From NCBI GenBank assembly GCA_015680685.1, contig MNCI01030517.1:414738-478737 (forward strand): 64,000 bases of DNA. The letters run 5' to 3'. The translations under genes and the position numbers were made by a program. Each line of letters begins with the position of its first letter. The stretch's first letter is position 1. Source of the DNA: Gnetum montanum. Lineage: Eukaryota > Streptophyta > Gnetopsida > Gnetales > Gnetaceae. A model generated the notes under the pieces. That model searched no databases. It was not told where the DNA came from and saw nothing but the letters and a program-made list of their open reading frames with translations. Of the stretch, positions 58,380-64,000 are shown one piece after another.

Positions 58380-59608
58380 ATGAATGACCATCTCCCCATA
58401 ACTAAGTTGGAAGGAGGAGATCCAAAATATTGAGCATGCTTGTCCATACAAGGAGGTTTTGTAGTCACTAGTTCTTTTGGGCTGATGGAAAGGTTTGACT
58501 TATTGCATATTGACTAGTAGTTTTTTATCTAAGCTTTCAAGTTTGTGGATCAACATGTCCCTAGAAGAAAAAGTTTCATAAATGATGTAGGGTCATTCCC
58601 ATAATGTTTGGAACTTTGTTCTTTGTGGGACATGTGTTAGTTTCTAGCAAAGGACCTTTTCCCCTGGTTGAAATTTGACTTTTCTTATTTTGAGGTCATG
58701 ACATTATTTGTTAAATGCTTTATGCACTTCATTCTAGGATAGATCATAAACCAATACTCAACTAGCACATTCAGGTTGATCAGTCTTTCTTTCTATGCTA
58801 AGCTAAGGTCAAGGTCAAGGTCACAAGTTATTGAAAGTGTATTGAGCTCAAATTGAATTGCATTTTTCTATACACCAACTCATACAGAGAATAGCTTATA
58901 GGGAGTTTTCATGCTGAGAAGTAGTCCTATAGGGCATAGTTAAGTTTGGTGCTCTAGTCTCTCCTATATTTGCTAATTGTTCTTGTTAGATTTTAGTGAT
59001 CTCCCTATTGGTTAACTCTACTTGATTGTTGGCTTGGGGATGGTAAGGTGTTAATTTATGTTTGATCCCTAAGCTTTGCATGAGGTTTTGAGAGGTGGTG
59101 CCTATAAGGTGAATATCATTATTAGAAATTAGTGTATGTGAAACTCCAAACTTGTTTATATCATTTTGTTGTACAAATCAAGTAACTATAGAGGATGTAT
59201 AGCTAGTTGTGGCTGCTACTTTTGCCCATTTCATATAATCGTCAATAGTGACTATGATGTACACATTTTCATTTGAAATGGATGTGATGGGACCCATGAA
59301 ATCAATGCCATAGATGTTGAAGGGTTCTAGTCGTTGGATCCACTACTGAGATCCCTCCATTCAAGTGGTCATCCCATCATTACATTAACAATTTTTAAAG
59401 AAAAAATGAATTGGTGAGAATCCCTGAAGAATGTTGACCAATAATATCCTATCATCAAGATCTTAATGATCATGCATCTCCTCGCATAGTGGCCCCCACA
59501 AAGATCTTCATGAGCATCTTGGAGAATGTAGAGTTGGTTAGCATTAGGAACATACCAATGAACTAGGCCATCGGGGCACACCTTGTAAAGATGTCTATTG
59601 ATCTCCAT
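58380..59608 (-). pseudogene. Integrase of element 3
   Basis: The N-terminal zinc region is at 59369-59608 (GGHYARRC, IGYYWSTFFRDSHQF). The cysteine end is shifted out of frame by a single-base change near 59385. Core and C-terminal blocks follow to 58380 in broken frames. Not functional. Confidence 0.75.
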
Positions 59609-61100
59609 GAAGCTTTTGGCTTGATGAAGAAACTATTATTTCTTCTTGTGATCTAGCTCTTATGGAATCTTTTGAGTGAGAAGATAAGTGAGGATGCCAT
59701 TGTACCAATTAGGTTCATTAGGCACTTGTTCATTTATAGCATCATCAAAGAGAACTTCATTAGAAAATTGATTAGAAAGTGGGCTATCCTCATCTTTTTT
59801 TATCCCATCTTAATCGAGACAAGTGGTCAGTGACCATGTTCTTGGTTTCCTTCCAATCTACCATTGTGAGGTTGAATTCCTACAAGATCACAAGCCATTG
59901 GATGACATAGAGGCTCACTGTCGGTTTGTTCATCAAGAATTAAATTGCACTATGGTCCATGTGCATGAACACCTTGTACCCAAGCACATATGCTTGAATT
60001 TTTCTAAAGCATACACCATTGCCATTAATTCTTTCTCTAATATGGTGTAATCTAGCTATGCTTCCACAATGCTTTGACTTGCACAATGAATGTAGTAAGG
60101 ATTTGTTTGATCATCCAACTATGTGAGCATGACTTCCAAGGCAGAATTCAGCATTCACCATGATGTGGAATGGTCTAGACTAGTTAGGTGCTTGTAGAAT
60201 TGGAGTTTCTATAGGCTTTCGTTTGAGTTTTTGAAATGCCATTTCATGTTTCTCAGTCTAGACTAACAAAGAATCTTTCTTTGTGAGCTCTACCAATAGT
60301 TTAGCAATCTTAAAAAAATTCTCTATGAGTTGTTGGTAGTAGCTAGTGTGACCAAGGAATGACCAAACATCTTTGAAAATTTCTAGTTGGCTAGTAATTC
60401 CTTGGATTGTCCTAATTTTTTAAGGGTTCATCTTAATCCCTACTTGTGATATTTTATGCCCCAACACAATGCCTTCTTGGACCATCAAATGGCTCTTTTT
60501 CTGATTGAGCCAAAGGTTGGTCTCCACACACTTTTTTAGTACTTGCTCAAGGTGATCTAGGGCTTACTCAAATGTAGCACCATAGGTGAACAAGTCATCC
60601 ATGAAACCTTCCACCCTGTTACCGATCTACTATTGAAAAATGCTAAAGACAAGGTGTTGGAAAGTTGTAGGAGCATTGTATAGACCAAAAGGCATCTTTT
60701 TATATGTAAACATTTCCTAGGGACTTGTGAATGTGATTTTGGCCTAATTCTTAGATGCTATCTAAATTTGGTTATAGCCACTATAACCATCTAGAAAGCT
60801 ATATAAGTAATGCCTAGAAATAGTGTCTAACACCTGGTCCACAGATTGCAATAGAAAATGATCTTTGTAGGTTGCCATGTTCAACAACTTAAAGTTAATA
60901 TAGATCCTTCACTTGACATCTTTCTTTGACATTATCACAAAGGGGCTAACCCTTGCGATTCGTAATGAGATAGATGAACCCTACCTTGAGGAGTTGTTCA
61001 ATCTCCTTCTTGACAATATGCTTCAGCTTGGAGTTCAACCACTTATGTAGTTACCTCTTTAACTTTATGGAAGGATCTATATAGATGTGATACTAGCATA
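59609..61100 (-). pseudogene. Reverse transcriptase and RNase H of element 3
   Basis: FMDDLFTYGAT near 60585-60610 retains the catalytic pair. Two consecutive TAG codons (60627-60632) follow SIFQ where elements 1 and 2 have one TAG. A TAA at 60564-60566 between E and ALD is shared with element 1, while element 2 has CAA (Gln) there. Confidence 0.75.
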
Positions 61101-61876
61101 TCCTAGGATCAATCCCATTGAGTTCAAGATATGACCAAGAAAAGGCTATTGGCCACTCGTTAACCACCTTCAACAACTTCTCTTTCTGTTCAAAAGCAAG
61201 ATTAAAATTGATTATCACTAGCTTTCCATTGTTTTATTTCATGCTAGTAGGTAGATTTTTCAACTCTTGGGGCTCCTGTTTAAAACTTTTATGGATTTTA
61301 AACTCTCTCCAATAAGTGTAATTTGGTTCATCAGAGAGTTGATGATGGATCTACTCCATCTCATTCATGCCTTCAACATAGATACTATTTAGGCTCTCAA
61401 TTAGTTCCATGCAAATGATTGAGCTATTATCAAGACTAGCTGTTAGCCACTAGGTATCCTTTTTGTGGTTCTTGTGTACAAGCACTTTGAATTTTAGTTA
61501 CATATACACACTACCTGCATGTTTTGATGGATGTACTTGTCACAAACTAGAGTTTCTACATGCAATTACACTTTGTATCATTGTATGTAATGCATGGAAC
61601 TCTTTTTCTCTCTATCTTTATAAATGCATTCTCCTTGGAAATCTCCAAGGAAAGGTCTCAAATTTTTAACTATGCATAAATAGTGCTCAACCAAGTCCTT
61701 CCCATAATGATTGGAAAGTCCCCCTTACATTTATCAACATGGATCACTAGGAAATTGGTAGGATAGGACCACCCACAAATGGTGATAACAATTTCCTCCA
61801 TATATTCCAAGAAAACACTAATGGACTAATTTTTCAACTCAAGATGAATGTTGCTCTTCTTAAGTAAAGGTAGGTT

Positions 61877-62161
61877 CTAGGGTTTGTACATCTCATGAAA
61901 AATCAAATTTATACCAGAATCTAACTCAAGAAAAGCCTTACATGGGTTAATATTGATGATTTGAAAATAGATTAGGGGACTTCCAGGATTTGATCTTTTC
62001 CTACAAAGGTGACCAACCTTTCTCCAATCAAATACCACATGGGTTAGCTTGATGGTATACACTTTGGGAGATGTTTGGCTTGGAGGGGCCTCAAATGATA
62101 TATATGTAGAGGATGAGGAAGAAGTAGGATTATTAACCATGTATGTATATGAGGGCTTCAT
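61877..62161 (-). pseudogene. Protease region of element 3
   Basis: A 94-codon frame ends KAFLELDSGINLIFHEMYKP. The active-site D-L-G-S-G of element 2 is E-L-D-S-G here, so the catalytic aspartate is Glu. Upstream RKVGHLCRKRSNPGSPLIYF-like sequence aligns with element 2. Confidence 0.7.
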
Positions 62162-63198
62162 GGGACTATTGATTTGAAAGAATGGTCTTTTCAGGATTTC
62201 GTTTCCAAATCACTTGGTTAAGGAGCTAGCTATAGGTTAATAGCCCTTGTGGCATTATATTGTTGTAGTTGTGTTGGAATTTCATACTACATTTATGGAA
62301 TAGGTTATAATTGAGTTGAGGCCAAAGGGACATGTGAAAAAGGATGAGGAGGGTAATTAGGAAATGGGGATTCCTCTTTTGGAGATGAGGCTCTATAATC
62401 CTCAGGAGGATAGTAGTGAGGTTGGAATGAAGCATGACTAGAAGAGTCATGAGGAGAAATGGTTTGCTAAAGATAGTACAAGTATGGATTTGGCTACCAA
62501 TAAAGGTACTACTACCTTGGTGGTGACATCCCTCATAATTATGGGTGTTTTCACTGATGATACTACTCATAAGGTTGTGGTGTAGCTCCACTTGGATAAT
62601 AGGCTTGTTGCTAGTGGAACTACCTTGGGTTTCCTTAAGGATAGGATAACCTTCTAGGTTATTACCTTCTAGCCAATCTATGAATTAGAGCATATACCCT
62701 TGACTCCTATAAGTGTTTATATTGGTAGATGTCACACCCACCATCATCATCTATTTTAGACTTCATAACCTCCTGTATTGCTGTAGCTTTACCCTTACCC
62801 CTTTTGTGTGCACATTTGACTTCCTTCCTTCTTATGCACTCACTATTACTTTGCTTTTTGGTTTCTCTACTATTTTCAAAGTGGTTTGGAACATTTCATC
62901 CAAAGGGTCACAAATTTTATCTAACTTGGTCAAAATTTTAGAACTAAAATTTTGAATTGAAAAGGTCTTTCGTTGTGCCACCTCATTAAGTGGTGCCTCC
63001 TCATCATTATCATAGAACTAGATTTCCCTTTTCTAGATAGAAGGATCACAATTGTACTCCTCCACACTTTTCCATTTTATTAATTCTTATTCTTCTTTAG
63101 TAACCTACTATATCAATGTTTGAATTTGATGGGCTCTAATTTTTGAGAGCCTTTCTTAGGTATAGATCCCAAGACTTCTCCTTGTTTTTGTTTGAAGC
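62162..63198 (-). pseudogene. Partial gag of element 3
   Basis: Keeps the C-terminal part of gag: the DDDGGCDIYQYKHL cluster (62707-62736, with the terminal CC pair lost behind a stop) and Pro/Gln/Asn-rich sequence. The capsid core present in element 1 at 14857-15126 is gone because of the deletion ending at 63198. Confidence 0.65.
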
Positions 63199-64000
63199 TG
63201 ATGAGCATCAGGATACCCCTATGTTCAACCATATGAATCACAAGTGTTCACGCATGATTTGATTGAATTCTATAGATGAGACTAGTTGTGGTATCTAGAT
63301 CATTATTCTCTAATTGTAGTTTGTTGTCTTCCCACTTGGACTAGTGGTAGCTTTGTTATGTATGGTTTAGTCCAAAGTGAGACATATGATGTTTTCTAAT
63401 TCTATGCTACTCCTAATGATGACAAAGAGATGAATTAATTAAGCTACTGAACAATGAAAAGTGAAATCTAACTAGCCTATGTGTGATGGGTATATGCTCT
63501 TAATCATTTGTATACATCTTGGACTTCATGAGACCACTTCTGGGATTTTCCAAGCATATGTCATTGGGTGTGCCAAACGATACACTACTAGATTGCCAAA
63601 TACTTACACTTAAATGCTTGTGATTAAGGCATATGCATTCTACTTAATAATAGGAATAGTAAATAGCAATAAATGGAAATGTTAACTAAAGGAAACAGTA
63701 AATAATTAAAAATTAAAAGCAATAATAATCTAAGTGGATGTTGCAATGATGGGAGTAACTCGATCTTTATTTCTAGTCATGTAATGTGTCCAAGTACATC
63801 ACACTTGAATAAAGGTATCATACGATTACAAACATCATACTACAAGCATGCACTGGGAATAATAAAACTCTAAGAAAGACTATGAAAAACTAAGAACTAA
63901 GACTATCTTCTCTATTATTGTTGTATTATCTCAACCATGCATCCAAGTGTTCTATTTATAGGCTAGTATAAAGGAGATGATATCAGATATTTGACATCAC
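63199..64000 (-). repeat. LTR copy E, 5' LTR of element 3 (cut by window end)
   Basis: Starts TGATGAG, followed by the CCATATGAATCACAAGTGTTC block shared with copies B and C. The minus-strand TATA is at 63953-63960. With a family length near 860 bp, about 60 bp lie past the window. Gag sequence joins it directly, without a PBS. Confidence 0.75.

Larger units (their letters stand above)
52413..64000 (-). mobile_element. Element 3: Ty3/gypsy (Athila/Tat-like), same family as element 1
   Basis: On the minus strand: 5' LTR (63199 to beyond the window), partial gag, protease, RT/RNase H, integrase, noncoding region, extra ORF and 3' LTR (52413-53269). It parallels element 1 block by block. Sequence equivalent to 14740-16274 of element 1 (gag N-terminus, leader and PBS) is absent. 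The RT FMDDLFTYG motif has both aspartates, but stops are frequent. The right target duplication lies outside the window. Confidence 0.85.

Overview
The window looks like nuclear DNA of a large-genome seed plant. It is AT-rich, one multi-exon plant receptor-kinase gene stands alone in it, and almost everything else is old, mutated transposable-element sequence. The age and density of the LTR elements would suit a gymnosperm, but nothing here proves the lineage. Two assembly blemishes matter: a single N at 24558 inside the receptor gene, and 133 Ns at 29578-29710 inside a pseudogene.

Layout. 51-2088 is a pair of LTRs almost touching each other, an internally deleted or miniature LTR element. 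2089-5375 holds tRNA-derived SINE-like pieces, a duplicated promoter/leader segment and a broken exon. 5376-17129 is element 1, a minus-strand Ty3/gypsy (Athila/Tat-like) element lacking its 3' LTR. 17130-21464 has a LINE fragment and short tandem duplications. 21465-24718 is a minus-strand LRR receptor-like kinase of the non-RD class with one 98-bp intron, the only gene that looks functional. 24719-29135 carries repeated upstream sequence, tandem duplications and a possible pararetrovirus-derived fragment. 29136-31124 is a 4-coumarate:CoA-ligase-like pseudogene cut off by element 2.

Element 2 (31125-41075, plus strand) is a complete but dead Ty3/gypsy element with two LTRs, a recognisable primer-binding site, gag, protease, RT/RNase H, integrase and near-matching target duplications. 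About 41170-50530 is the most unusual part: two satellite arrays of the same repeat in opposite orientations (41285-43095 and 48160-50160) flank a 5-kb core that contains a MULE-like transposase pseudogene with an intron. This is a candidate foldback DNA transposon. 51204-52412 is a C48 (ULP1-type) peptidase pseudogene interrupted at 52413 by element 3. Element 3 (52413 to the window end) is a second minus-strand member of the element 1 family, with a deletion that joins gag directly to the 5' LTR.

The three large retroelements share a pol architecture and some of the same premature stop codons, so they appear to be products of an already defective lineage, or hot-spot targets of cytosine deamination. 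No rRNA, functional tRNA or CRISPR array was seen. Coding boundaries inside decayed elements are approximate and come from reading frames by eye.
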